From Kribbella pittospori (GTDB taxonomy: Bacteria; Actinomycetota; Actinomycetes; Propionibacteriales; Kribbellaceae), in the NCBI RefSeq assembly GCF_004331465.1, contig NZ_SJKB01000005.1, forward strand, positions 477,174 through 541,173: a stretch of DNA of 64,000 nt, read 5' to 3'. The position numbers were made by a program, and so were the translations under genes. The number at the start of each line of letters is the position of its first letter. Position 1 is the stretch's first letter. Positions 17,605-25,270 of the stretch are shown here, in pieces. The notes below the pieces were generated by a model that did no database searches, was not told the DNA's origin, and was given only the letters and a program-made list of their open reading frames with translations.

Positions 17605-18402
17605 TCAGCGCGGCGGGCCTGCGTTCAGGACAGCGCGTACGTCGGGTAACCGCAGCGTCGACGGGTCGAAATCGGTGAGGCACCAGGTGGCGGCAGCGTA
17701 CGGCGCCGGGTCGGTCGTGGGAGGTAGGGAGATGACGATGTCGTAGTTCGTGAGGTCGCCGCGGATGGACTCGAGGGCGGCGACGGACTCGGCCAGTTGG
17801 TCCGGAGAGGTCAGGTTGACCGGGAAGTAGCCGTCGTAGCGCGCGGCCCGGCGGAGCGGTTTGAGTTTGCCCGGGAAACCGCCGACCCAGAGGGGGACCC
17901 GGCCGGCGACCGGGCGCGGCAGGAAGGCGACCGAGGCGACGGTGTAATACGTGCCGTGATGCGACACCGGGTCGCCGGTCCACCCGGCGGTCAGGATGTC
18001 CAGGGCCTCGTCGAGTTGCTCGGCGCGGATCCGGTCGTCGACCTCGTCACCCGACCGGGAGAACTCCCCCGCGAACCGGTCGCTGCCGAGTCCGACGCCA
18101 AGTGTGAGCCGCCCACCCGACAGTACGTCGAGCGTGGTTGCCTCACGCAACAGTTTCACCGGCCGACGGCGCGCGACCGGTGTCACCATCGGCCCGAGCC
18201 GCAGCCGTTCGGTGACTGCAGCCATCGCGGCCATCGTGATCCACGGATCCGCCACCGAGGACACCGGCGCCCGCCACCACAGTTGGTCCCAGACGAACAT
18301 CCCGTCCCAGCCGGCCTCCTCCGCCTCGGCCGCGAGGCGCGCCACCACGCGCGGGTCGGCAAGGTCGTCGAAGAGCGGAACCCACAGCGCGAAACGCATC
18401 AT
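17605..18402 (-). CDS. LLM class flavin (F420)-dependent oxidoreductase
   Basis: A 265-residue luciferase-like TIM barrel: MRFALWVPLFDDLADPRVVARLAAEAEEAGWDGMFVWDQ, TERLRLGPMVTPVARRRP and GGRLTLGVGLGS are the standard family segments. It is somewhat short at the C-terminus compared with ~300-residue relatives. Cofactor F420 or FMN; substrate unknown. ATG at 18402 overlaps the stop of the upstream alpha/beta hydrolase, so they form a two-gene operon. Confidence 0.87.
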   Translation of the reverse strand: MMRFALWVPLFDDLADPRVVARLAAEAEEAGWDGMFVWDQLWWRAPVSSVADPWITMAAMAAVTERLRLGPMVTPVARRRPVKLLREATTLDVLSGGRLTLGVGLGSDRFAGEFSRSGDEVDDRIRAEQLDEALDILTAGWTGDPVSHHGTYYTVASVAFLPRPVAGRVPLWVGGFPGKLKPLRRAARYDGYFPVNLTSPDQLAESVAALESIRGDLTNYDIVISLPPTTDPAPYAAATWCLTDFDPSTLRLPDVRAVLNAGPPR

Positions 18403-19226
18403 CGGCTCGCGGTGTGATCGGCAATCGCGTCGACGAGATCGTCCCAGCGCGCAGCCGGGACTCCGTGGCCGACGTCCGGCAGAACCACCAGGCGTCCGTT
18501 GGGGACGGCGTCCCGGAGGGCTTCGCCGTGCGCCAACGGGAACACGGGATCCAGCCCGCCGTGCACCACCAGCACCGGCATCGTCAGATCACCGAAGCCA
18601 CCATTCACCGGACCGTCGAACGACATCGCGTAGTGGTTGGTCAGCGACGCCTCGAAGTCCCGCGCCCGCGCCATGTCCCGTCGTACCAGGTCCCGGGCCG
18701 CGGCCTCGTCGAAGTGCCCGAGGTACTCCGCCTCCATCGACCGTACGACGTACTCCTCGACCGAGGCCGGGTCCGTGAAGTCGGGCGGATCGAGGTGCGG
18801 CATCGACTCCGACGGCGGCAGGTCACCCGCGCCAGTGGATGTGGACACGAACGTCAGGGACGCCACCCGCGACGGATGGTCGACGCCGATCACGAGCGCA
18901 GTCCCACCGGACATCGACTGCCCGACCACGTGCGCCTGATCGATGCCCAAAGCATCCAACAGCCCGACCGCGTCGGCGGCCAGGTCGCGCATCGAGTACC
19001 CGGGCCGGCCAATCGGGTACGACGTGGACAGGCCGGTGTCACGCTGGTCGTAGCGGATCACATACAGCCCGCGGTCGGCGAGCTTCCAGCACAGCCCGCT
19101 CTCCCACCAGAGCATTGACGCCGATCCCCCATGGATCAGCAATACCGCCGGGTCGGCCGGATCACCGAACGTCTCCGCACACAGCTCGACACCATTGACC
19201 GAGTACAGCTTCTCCGAGGTCGTCAT
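18399..19226 (-). CDS. Alpha/beta-fold hydrolase
   Basis: A 275-residue hydrolase: LLIHGGSASMLWWESG oxyanion region, nucleophile elbow GQSMSGG, acidic residue in VHGGLDPVFP, and His in PDVGHGVPAARW. Family members hydrolyse esters, lactones, epoxides or C-C bonds; the substrate cannot be assigned. TACGGT at 19234-19239 (minus) ends seven bases before the ATG, so the mRNA is probably leaderless. First gene of an operon with the LLM oxidoreductase, divergent from a TetR regulator that may control it. Confidence 0.88.
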   Translation of the reverse strand: MTTSEKLYSVNGVELCAETFGDPADPAVLLIHGGSASMLWWESGLCWKLADRGLYVIRYDQRDTGLSTSYPIGRPGYSMRDLAADAVGLLDALGIDQAHVVGQSMSGGTALVIGVDHPSRVASLTFVSTSTGAGDLPPSESMPHLDPPDFTDPASVEEYVVRSMEAEYLGHFDEAAARDLVRRDMARARDFEASLTNHYAMSFDGPVNGGFGDLTMPVLVVHGGLDPVFPLAHGEALRDAVPNGRLVVLPDVGHGVPAARWDDLVDAIADHTASR

Positions 19227-19308
19227 GTCCTCGACCGTAAGTCGACGTGAACCATCCCGAAAAGCGATTCTTCCCGATCAAACCGATCGCCATCACCGAT
19301 AAACACTC

Positions 19309-19337
19309 GGCCGCCACCGCTCGGCGCGGTGGCGGCC
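19309..19337. repeat. Perfect 11-bp GC-rich hairpin in divergent intergenic region
   Basis: GGCCGCCACCG (19309-19319) pairs exactly with 19327-19337 around a 7-base loop. It lies between two divergent promoters and has no T tract, so it is not a terminator of either gene. Role unknown. Confidence 0.7.
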
Positions 19338-19355
19338 CAGGGCCTCGATCCACTC

Positions 19356-19381
19356 CGTTTTGGATCGTTCAGTCCATAACG
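19356..19381 (+). promoter_or_regulatory. Palindromic TetR operator
   Basis: Arms CGTTTTGGA (19356-19364) and TCCATAACG (19373-19381) are inverted repeats with one mismatch around 8 bases. The site ends three bases before TATTGT (19385-19390), the -10 box of the downstream tetR, so it would block that promoter. Autorepression is inferred. Confidence 0.65.
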
Positions 19382-19397
19382 TGCTATTGTCGGCAGC

Positions 19398-19967
19398 ATG
19401 GCCAGGCCGAGGACGTTCGACGAGGAGCGTGCTGTCGATGCCGCGATGAAGGTGTTCTGGACCTTCGGGTACGACGGCACCTCGACCCAGGACCTGTGCG
19501 AGGCGACCGGACTCGGCCGGAGCAGCATCTACAACACCTTCACCAGCAAGCGCGATCTCTTCGACCGGTCGCTCCGGCACTATATGGACGCCCGGACCGG
19601 TGGCCAGCTCGAGGTGATCGAGAGCGACCTGCCGATCAGGGAGCGTGTTCGCCGCATTCTCTGGGACGCGGTCGAGCCGGATCCCAACGATCCGGCTGGT
19701 TGCCTGGTGGTGAACACGCTGGTCGACCTAGCACCGAACGACCCCGAGATCGCCGCAGCACTGGAGCGCGACCACGCCAACCGGCTGGCTGCGCTGACCA
19801 CGGCAATCCGTACCGCGCAGGCCGCGGGCGAGATCGCCGGCCAGGATGCTGCCGGTCTCGCGGAGTACGTGTTCGTCGTCCTGAGTGGCCTTCGAGTCGC
19901 CGCCCGTGGTGGCGCGACACGCAGTGCGCAGGAAGCCGTTGTCGCGGCCGCGCTCCGCGCCTTCTGA
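19398..19967 (+). CDS. TetR/AcrR family transcriptional regulator
   Basis: A 189-residue TetR protein: MARPRTFDEERAVDAAMKVFW, HTH at ~25-45 (TSTQDLCEATGLGRSSIYNTF) and SKRDLFDRSLRHY. The C-terminal part (DPNDPAGCLVVNTL and AEYVFVVLSGLRVAARGG) fits the TetR_C subfamily of AcuR/NemR-like regulators. -10 TATTGT is seven bases upstream: leaderless. It precedes an MFS efflux gene by 58 bp and likely controls it. Confidence 0.9.
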   Translation: MARPRTFDEERAVDAAMKVFWTFGYDGTSTQDLCEATGLGRSSIYNTFTSKRDLFDRSLRHYMDARTGGQLEVIESDLPIRERVRRILWDAVEPDPNDPAGCLVVNTLVDLAPNDPEIAAALERDHANRLAALTTAIRTAQAAGEIAGQDAAGLAEYVFVVLSGLRVAARGGATRSAQEAVVAAALRAF

Positions 19968-20025
19968 ACAACTCGGTCACCGCTGCCCGCGTTGTGAACT
20001 GCTTGATCCAATACGAGAGGAACTC

Positions 20026-21213
20026 ATGCCGCTCGCGGTCTACGTGCTCGGTCTGGCGATCTTCGCCCAGGGCACGTCCGAACTCATGCTCGCCGGTCTC
20101 CTGCCTGAGATCGCCGGCGACCTGAACGTATCCATCCCGGCCGCCGGTCTGCTGATCTCGGCGTTCGCCGTCGGCATGCTGGTCGGCGCACCGATCCTTG
20201 CCGTCGTCACCTTGCGATGGACACGGCGTACTGCGCTGCTGGCCTTCCTGGCTGTCTTCGCACTCACTCATGTCGTCGGCGCGCTGGCGCCGGGTTACGG
20301 CATGCTCGTCGCCACACGCATCGTCGGTGCCTTCGTATACGCCGGTTTCTGGGCCGTCGCAGCGGTGACAGCCATCGGCCTGGTCGGTCCGGAGGCGCGC
20401 GGCAAGGCGATGAGCATCGTCGCCGGCGGCCTCACCATCGCCACGATCGTCGGCCTGCCCGCCGGCACCGTCATCGGCCAGCACCTGGGCTGGCGAGGAG
20501 CGTTCTGGACCGTTGCCGTCCTGTCAGCGCTGGCCATGATCGGCGTCATCGCGACGGTTCCGGGTGGACGCTCGGGCGCCACGCCTGATCTTCGCGCCGA
20601 ACTGCGCGCGATGATCAACCCAAAGCTCTGGCTCGCCTATGGCACGACGGCCGTGTCCACAGCGGCGTACCTGGTCATCTTCAGCTACCTCGCTCCCCTG
20701 CTCACCGATTCCACCGGCCTCACCGAAGGCTGGGTCCCGGTCGTACTCGCGTTGTACGGCGTTGGCGCGCTGGCCGGCATCACCATCGGCGGCCGGACCG
20801 CGGATGCCCGTCCTTTCACGACCTTGCACGTCGGCATCGGTGGCGGCATCGCGGCGTCCATCGTCCTTGCCCTGGGCACCGGTACGCCGTGGCTCGCGGT
20901 CATCGCGATCGTGCTCGTCGGAGCGTTTGGATTTGCCAACAACCCCGCGATCAACACCCGGGTCTTCGGCCTCGCCGGGTCCGCGCCGACACTGGCGGCG
21001 GCGTTCAACATTTCGGCCTTCAATGTCGGCATCACCATCGGACCGTGGCTCGGCGGCTTGGCCATCGACGCCAACGCCGGCTATCCCTCGGTCGCCTGGA
21101 TCGGCGCAGCCCTGGGTCTCGTTGCCCTGGGCACCGTTCTGCTGGCTGCCGTACGCACTCCCCGGTCCATCGATCAGGTGAAGGAGAGCGCAACCTCGAT
21201 GGCTGGCCGGTAG
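20026..21213 (+). CDS. Cmx/CmrA-type MFS efflux transporter
   Basis: A 395-residue, 12-helix MFS permease. The opening MPLAVYVLGLAIFAQGTSELMLAGLLPEIAGDL closely resembles actinobacterial chloramphenicol exporters of the Cmx/CmlR family; the A-motif region is LVGAPILAVVTLRWTRR and the C motif lies in GLPAGTVIGQHLGWRGAFW. It exports a small hydrophobic compound by proton antiport; the true substrate is not established. SD GAGAGGA at 20014-20020. Follows tetR and overlaps the convergent phosphotransferase gene by 40 bp at its 3' end. Confidence 0.87.
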   Translation: MPLAVYVLGLAIFAQGTSELMLAGLLPEIAGDLNVSIPAAGLLISAFAVGMLVGAPILAVVTLRWTRRTALLAFLAVFALTHVVGALAPGYGMLVATRIVGAFVYAGFWAVAAVTAIGLVGPEARGKAMSIVAGGLTIATIVGLPAGTVIGQHLGWRGAFWTVAVLSALAMIGVIATVPGGRSGATPDLRAELRAMINPKLWLAYGTTAVSTAAYLVIFSYLAPLLTDSTGLTEGWVPVVLALYGVGALAGITIGGRTADARPFTTLHVGIGGGIAASIVLALGTGTPWLAVIAIVLVGAFGFANNPAINTRVFGLAGSAPTLAAAFNISAFNVGITIGPWLGGLAIDANAGYPSVAWIGAALGLVALGTVLLAAVRTPRSIDQVKESATSMAGR

Positions 21214-21977
21214 CTCTCGAGCCGGATGGTGGTCCACGTCTCGGGTCCACCGACGGCGTCGTCAGTGGTCAGGCGATAGATCAGGGCACGGACCAGCATC
21301 TGGCCCCACTCCGGCAGATGCGCCCAGCGGGCAGCCAGGTCCGGCGTCGCGCCGTACCAGCAGAGGGCGTCGGCGACCGCGACGGCCGACGCCCACGACG
21401 GCGGTCGCCAGTACACCGGCCAGTCGATGATCGCGGGCGGCAGCCCGTCGGCGAACATCACGTTGCCCGGAAGATCGCCGTGCACCACCTGCGACCGCAA
21501 CTCCACCGGCCGCCGTGCCTCGACGAGCTTCCGCACCACCTCCCGGTACGTCGGACTGCCGTCCGCCGGCTGTTCCTCCCAGGCCACGCGATCGCCGGTC
21601 GCCCACGGATCGTCGCGACGGTCCAGGAAGTCAGGGCGAGGTAAGTCCGCGACCGCCTCGTGAAACGCGACCCCCGCGGTGAGCACCTCGTCCTGCCGGC
21701 TCACGTCGGTCTGCCCGTCCAGCAGTTCGGACGCTTCCCAACCTTGGGACGTCCACTGGCCGCCCCGGGCGCGCACGGGGCGCGCGACCCGGAAGGCAGG
21801 CGAGGCGGGTAGCGCCGAGAGCACACCTGCTCGCCACTCGGCCTCGGCGGCGAAGCCGGCCGGCTTCAGCACCACATCGCCCACACGCCACGTCTCACCC
21901 TGACCACCAGGAAGGAGTACAGGGACTCCGGTCAGGTGAAACGCGTCCAGGACAGGATCGGGCGGGGGTGTGGTCAC
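21174..21977 (-). CDS. Phosphotransferase-like protein (TIGR02569-type)
   Basis: A 267-residue kinase-fold protein: catalytic loop VVHGDLPGNVMFADG and metal-binding DWPVYWRPPSWASAVAVADAL, with an N-terminal GGQGETWRVGDVVLKP nucleotide-binding strand. Resembles the TIGR02569 actinobacterial family of unknown substrate. GTG at 21977 overlaps the TGA of the upstream MFS gene (GTGA), so they are coupled. Its last 40 bp overlap the efflux gene on the other strand. Confidence 0.8.
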   Translation of the reverse strand: MTTPPPDPVLDAFHLTGVPVLLPGGQGETWRVGDVVLKPAGFAAEAEWRAGVLSALPASPAFRVARPVRARGGQWTSQGWEASELLDGQTDVSRQDEVLTAGVAFHEAVADLPRPDFLDRRDDPWATGDRVAWEEQPADGSPTYREVVRKLVEARRPVELRSQVVHGDLPGNVMFADGLPPAIIDWPVYWRPPSWASAVAVADALCWYGATPDLAARWAHLPEWGQMLVRALIYRLTTDDAVGGPETWTTIRLESYRPAIEVALSFT

Positions 21978-23170
21978 CGGCCCGATCCTAGGGACGCGCC
22001 TAGCTGCGCGTCTGCTTCTTTTGACCCGCGCGTCAGCAACCGGCTATTGAGAGCGACACCCGCCAGCAACGGCAGCAGCCCGGTGAAGGTCCAGATCAGC
22101 CCGGCCGCGACGGCGATCCAGCCCACGACGGCCGGTCCGATGAGGACTCCGGCGTACGTGAAAGTGGTCAGCCGGGACACCGCGGTCGCGGCGGCCGTCC
22201 CGCCCTCACGGCCGACCGCGCTGAAGATCAGCGGTAGCAGAACCGATCCACCGAGACCGACCAGTCCGAATCCGGCGATCGACATCCACCACACCGGTAC
22301 GGCGACCACGACGCCCAAACCGATCATGGCCACCGATGCGGCAACCCGGAACACGGCTGCCGCGCCGTACCGCTCGGTCAGCCGGTCACCGATCAGGCGG
22401 CCCGCCGTCTGGCATGCCGTGTACGCCGTGAACGCGAGACCCGCGGTGGCCAGGTCAGCACCGCGTGACTCATGCAGCAGCACTCCACTCCAACTGATCA
22501 CCGCTGCCTCGCCGATCATGACCACGAAGCCCATCGCGCCGAAGATCAGCACCGGGCGAGTCCATCCCGACTTCCAGCCGGTCCGCTGCTCGCCGTCCGT
22601 CGTACCCGACGATCGGTCTGCTTCGGGCGGAAGAAGATTCCGCGTCGCAAGTTGACCGGCGACCAGCAGTACGGCGGCAACCACCAGGAACTGCGGACCG
22701 ATGCCGACCCCCGCGCGGGTGACCGCAGCGCTGACAAGGGACGCGAGTACGGCGCTCACGCTCCAAGCGGCATGGCAGCCGTTCAGGATGGGCTTCTCGC
22801 GAAGACGTTCGACCGCGACCGCGTGCGCGTTCATCGAGACGTCCACCGCGCCATGCACCAGACCCATGAGCAGTACGGCGACGCCGAGCTGCACCGGGTT
22901 GCGGGCCAGACCGACGCCTGCCAGGAGGATCGGGAGCGCGGCCAGGCCGACCTGGATCAGCCGCCGGCTGCCAGAACGCGCGACCAGGCTCCCGACGAAC
23001 TGCATCGACACCAGCGCGGCCGCGCCGAAGAGCGTCAGGATGATGCCCAACTGGCCCTCACTGAGCTGGTGCTCGACCTTGATCGACGGGATCCGGGCCA
23101 GATAGCTCGACACCAGGCACCCGTTGACGAAGAACACCGCTGTCACCGACCAGCGCGCCCGACCTATCAT
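21974..23170 (-). CDS. MFS transporter (YbjJ/FucP-like)
   Basis: A 398-residue, 12-helix MFS protein. Start: GRARWSVTAVFFVNGCLVSSYLARIPSIKVEHQLSEGQLG; helix 5 region LVHGAVDVSMNAHAVAVER is typical of the YbjJ-like group. ATG at 23170 is chosen because GGAGG lies six bases upstream; a frame extension to 23242 lacks membrane character. Substrate unknown. Divergent from the lexA-like gene. Confidence 0.86.
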   Translation of the reverse strand: MIGRARWSVTAVFFVNGCLVSSYLARIPSIKVEHQLSEGQLGIILTLFGAAALVSMQFVGSLVARSGSRRLIQVGLAALPILLAGVGLARNPVQLGVAVLLMGLVHGAVDVSMNAHAVAVERLREKPILNGCHAAWSVSAVLASLVSAAVTRAGVGIGPQFLVVAAVLLVAGQLATRNLLPPEADRSSGTTDGEQRTGWKSGWTRPVLIFGAMGFVVMIGEAAVISWSGVLLHESRGADLATAGLAFTAYTACQTAGRLIGDRLTERYGAAAVFRVAASVAMIGLGVVVAVPVWWMSIAGFGLVGLGGSVLLPLIFSAVGREGGTAAATAVSRLTTFTYAGVLIGPAVVGWIAVAAGLIWTFTGLLPLLAGVALNSRLLTRGSKEADAQLGASLGSGR

Positions 23171-23286
23171 GACGACCTCCTTGAGCGCGCCCGCTGCGCG
23201 GTCTCGGACCGGACGTCGGAGCAGGTCGGAGGATGTTGCCAATTCGGTGCGGCGGGTCGGGTGCGGGCCGGAGCGGTACGGCGCTC

Positions 23287-23292
23287 TAGGAT
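23287..23292 (+). promoter_or_regulatory. -10 box of the lexA-like gene
   Basis: TAGGAT ends six bases before the GTG at 23299, which fixes that GTG as the start. No GAAC-N4-GTTC SOS box is found in the 128-bp intergenic region. Confidence 0.6.
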
Positions 23293-23298
23293 CTCGTG

Positions 23299-23952
23299 GT
23301 GACTGATCTTGATCTGTTCGGGGACCTGGACACGGCGGCGCTACCGGAGCGGCAACAGCGGATCCTGGTGGTGATCCGGGACTGGGTGATGCGGCACGGG
23401 TACTCCCCCAGCACCCGCCAGATCGGTGACGCGGTCGGCCTGCGCTCCACCTCCTCGGTGTCGAAGCACCTGGCCGCTCTCGAGGACAAGGGGTTCCTGC
23501 GCCGCAGCCCGTCGGTCTCCCGGCCGATCGACGTACGGATGTTCTTGCAGGACCCGCCGGCCCGGCAGTCGGGCGAGGACTCGGTGCCGGTGCCCGTCGT
23601 CGGTGACATCGCGGCCGGTACGCCGATCGCCGCCGTCGAGCACGTGGACGACGTACTGCAGTTGCCGCGCGGGCTGACCGGCCGCGGGAACGTGTTCGGT
23701 CTGCGGGTCCGAGGTGAGTCGATGATCGACGCCGCGATCTGCGACGGCGACATCGTGGTCGTCCGGCAGCAGTCCGAGGCGCACTCGGGCCAGATCGTCG
23801 CCGCGATGATCGACGAGGAGGCGACCGTGAAGGTCTACCGCCGCCGCAACGGCCACGTCTACCTCGAGCCGCGCAACCCGGCGTACGAGGTCATCGACGG
23901 TGACAACGCAGTTGTTCTCGGCATCGTGGTCTCGGTCCTGCGCAGCGTCTGA
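23299..23952 (+). CDS. lexA: LexA-family repressor
   Basis: A 217-residue S24 peptidase-type repressor. Winged HTH at 15-68 with LPERQQRILVVIRDWVMRHGYSPSTRQIG and STSSVSKHLAALEDKGF; cleavage site Ala106-Gly107; catalytic Ser141 in GESMIDAAI and Lys178 in ATVKVYRR. All residues for RecA-stimulated self-cleavage are present. It represses SOS genes in the cytoplasm. Odd points: the recognition helix has SSVSKHL where typical actinobacterial LexA has SSVAHQL, and no SOS box lies upstream, so it may be a second LexA with a different operator. Leaderless GTG start. Confidence 0.87.
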   Translation: MTDLDLFGDLDTAALPERQQRILVVIRDWVMRHGYSPSTRQIGDAVGLRSTSSVSKHLAALEDKGFLRRSPSVSRPIDVRMFLQDPPARQSGEDSVPVPVVGDIAAGTPIAAVEHVDDVLQLPRGLTGRGNVFGLRVRGESMIDAAICDGDIVVVRQQSEAHSGQIVAAMIDEEATVKVYRRRNGHVYLEPRNPAYEVIDGDNAVVLGIVVSVLRSV

Positions 23953-23955
23953 CCG

Positions 23956-24816
23956 TCACTCCTCCAGCAGGTGGCCGAACAGGCGGACGGCCAGGTCCTC
24001 GGCTTCCCGCTGGTTGATGATCTGCCCGGGAACCTGCGGATGCGCGGCCGTCCAGGCCTCGGCTGCGGCGCGGGTCGCGAAGAAGTTGAGGTAGTCGCAA
24101 CAGCAGTCGGCGGACGGCCCACCGCCTGGATCGGCGCCGATGAAGACGACCGCGCCAGCAGGATCCCAATGGGTGGAGCCAGTCCGGCGGACGACCGTGA
24201 TGCCACTCCCATCGGTGGGGTCGGCGGACTGGATCACGGTGTCCTGCCCCAGCATCGGCGCGATGCCGAGCGCGTCGACCGCGCACATCGCGTACACGTC
24301 AACCTGGTCGGCGATCCGGACCCGATGCCTCGTTGGGGTGGCCGAGAACGGGTAGGCGACGGCGATCTTCCCCTCCGGGCTCAGGCGGATCGCGTCGAGC
24401 TCGTGCAATGCCTCCAGGGCCTTCGTCGTCCCACCGACGGGCGGAGCGCCGCTGGCCGCGAAGGCGCGAAGTACCTCGCGGTGGGCCGTTCGCGTGACGG
24501 CATCCAGCGGTACGGCGCGCCGCCGCCAGGTGCTGAGGATCTCGGTCGCCGGCCGACCCGACGCGTTGATTGCCTCGCGCAACTGCTTGGTCGACGGGAC
24601 GGAGAGACGGCAGGCCAGGCTTGGTGTTGCCCCCGCCTCGAACGGGTTCTGGCCATCGACGAGCAGCGTCGGTGAGCCAGCCATGCCGAAGCGTTCCGCG
24701 TCCGCCGGCGACTCGATCGTCCGAGTGCTGATCGGAAGGTCGGTGACCTGAGCGAGACGCTCGAGCAGCGGCAGCAGATTCGGACAGTCCGCAACATGCA
24801 GAACCTCCATCCTCAT
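23956..24816 (-). CDS. merB: MerB-like organomercurial lyase with N-terminal thioredoxin-like extension
   Basis: A 286-residue protein. The C-terminal ~180 residues match alkylmercury lyase: YAMCAVDALG contains Cys178 and Asp181 (the C96/D99 pair of MerB), and DCCCDYLNFF around 238-240 supplies the second catalytic Cys before ATRAAAEAW. This enzyme protonolyses C-Hg bonds. The first ~70 residues (MEVLHVADCPN and GSPTLLVDGQNPFE) look like a thioredoxin-fold domain with a single Cys11, not part of classical MerB. The ATG overlaps the merR stop by 4 bp. No merA reductase is visible nearby. Confidence 0.86.
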   Translation of the reverse strand: MRMEVLHVADCPNLLPLLERLAQVTDLPISTRTIESPADAERFGMAGSPTLLVDGQNPFEAGATPSLACRLSVPSTKQLREAINASGRPATEILSTWRRRAVPLDAVTRTAHREVLRAFAASGAPPVGGTTKALEALHELDAIRLSPEGKIAVAYPFSATPTRHRVRIADQVDVYAMCAVDALGIAPMLGQDTVIQSADPTDGSGITVVRRTGSTHWDPAGAVVFIGADPGGGPSADCCCDYLNFFATRAAAEAWTAAHPQVPGQIINQREAEDLAVRLFGHLLEE

Positions 24817-25214
24817 CGCTCCGCCTCCGGTCCGAGCGCCTCCAGCAACGCACAGCTGCGGTCGTCGCGTGGCAAGTCGCACGTCGCGATCAGCCCAGCC
24901 AGCGAATCGTGCATTCGCTGGAGGTCCCGGATCCGCGCCGCCAGATCCAGGCGCCTGTGCTCAGCCAGCGCTCGCGCCGCGTCACACCCGACCGGACCGC
25001 CGGCGTCCAGGTCGAGCAACTCCTCGACCTCGTCCAGGCTGAAACCGAGCTCCTGGGCGCGCTTCACGAACCTCAGCAGCTCCACCGCCGAGGCAGGGTA
25101 GTCACGGTAGCCACCAGTCGTGCGGGGTGGCTCGTCGAGGAGCCCGCGGCGTTCGTAGTACCGCAGCGTCTCGGTGTTCACGCCGGCGTGTTCGGCCAGC
25201 TCTCCTGTCCGCAT
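24813..25214 (-). CDS. merR: MerR-family mercury-responsive regulator
   Basis: A 133-residue MerR protein: HTH MRTGELAEHAGVNTETLRYYERRGLL, wing GGYRDYP, dimer helix, and Cys77, Cys112 and Cys121. Their spacing (35 and 9) equals that of the three Hg(II)-binding cysteines of Tn501 MerR, so mercury sensing is well supported. It is the first gene of a two-gene operon with the MerB-like lyase and has a canonical MerR operator in its own promoter. Start at 25214 chosen as the family start. Confidence 0.92.
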   Translation of the reverse strand: MRTGELAEHAGVNTETLRYYERRGLLDEPPRTTGGYRDYPASAVELLRFVKRAQELGFSLDEVEELLDLDAGGPVGCDAARALAEHRRLDLAARIRDLQRMHDSLAGLIATCDLPRDDRSCALLEALGPEAER

Positions 25215-25221
25215 GCCTCCA

Positions 25222-25252
25222 TCGTGAACCCCGGACCCAGGTCCGAGGTCAA
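25222..25252 (-). promoter_or_regulatory. MerR-type promoter with dyad operator
   Basis: On the minus strand -35 TTGACC (25252-25247) is followed, after a 19-bp spacer, by TCACGA (25227-25222). The long spacer contains a dyad: CCTCGGACC and GGTCCGGGG around TG (25229-25248) with one mismatch. A 19-bp spacer with central dyad is the signature of MerR-activated promoters. Confidence 0.8.
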
Positions 25253-25270
25253 CCTCGTACGGCTGCTCCC

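Noticed and set aside
17519..17983. Upstream extension of the oxidase subunit I frame
   Set aside because: Covers the LLM oxidoreductase gene end and lacks an SD; ATG 17518 has GGGAGG and matches the family start.
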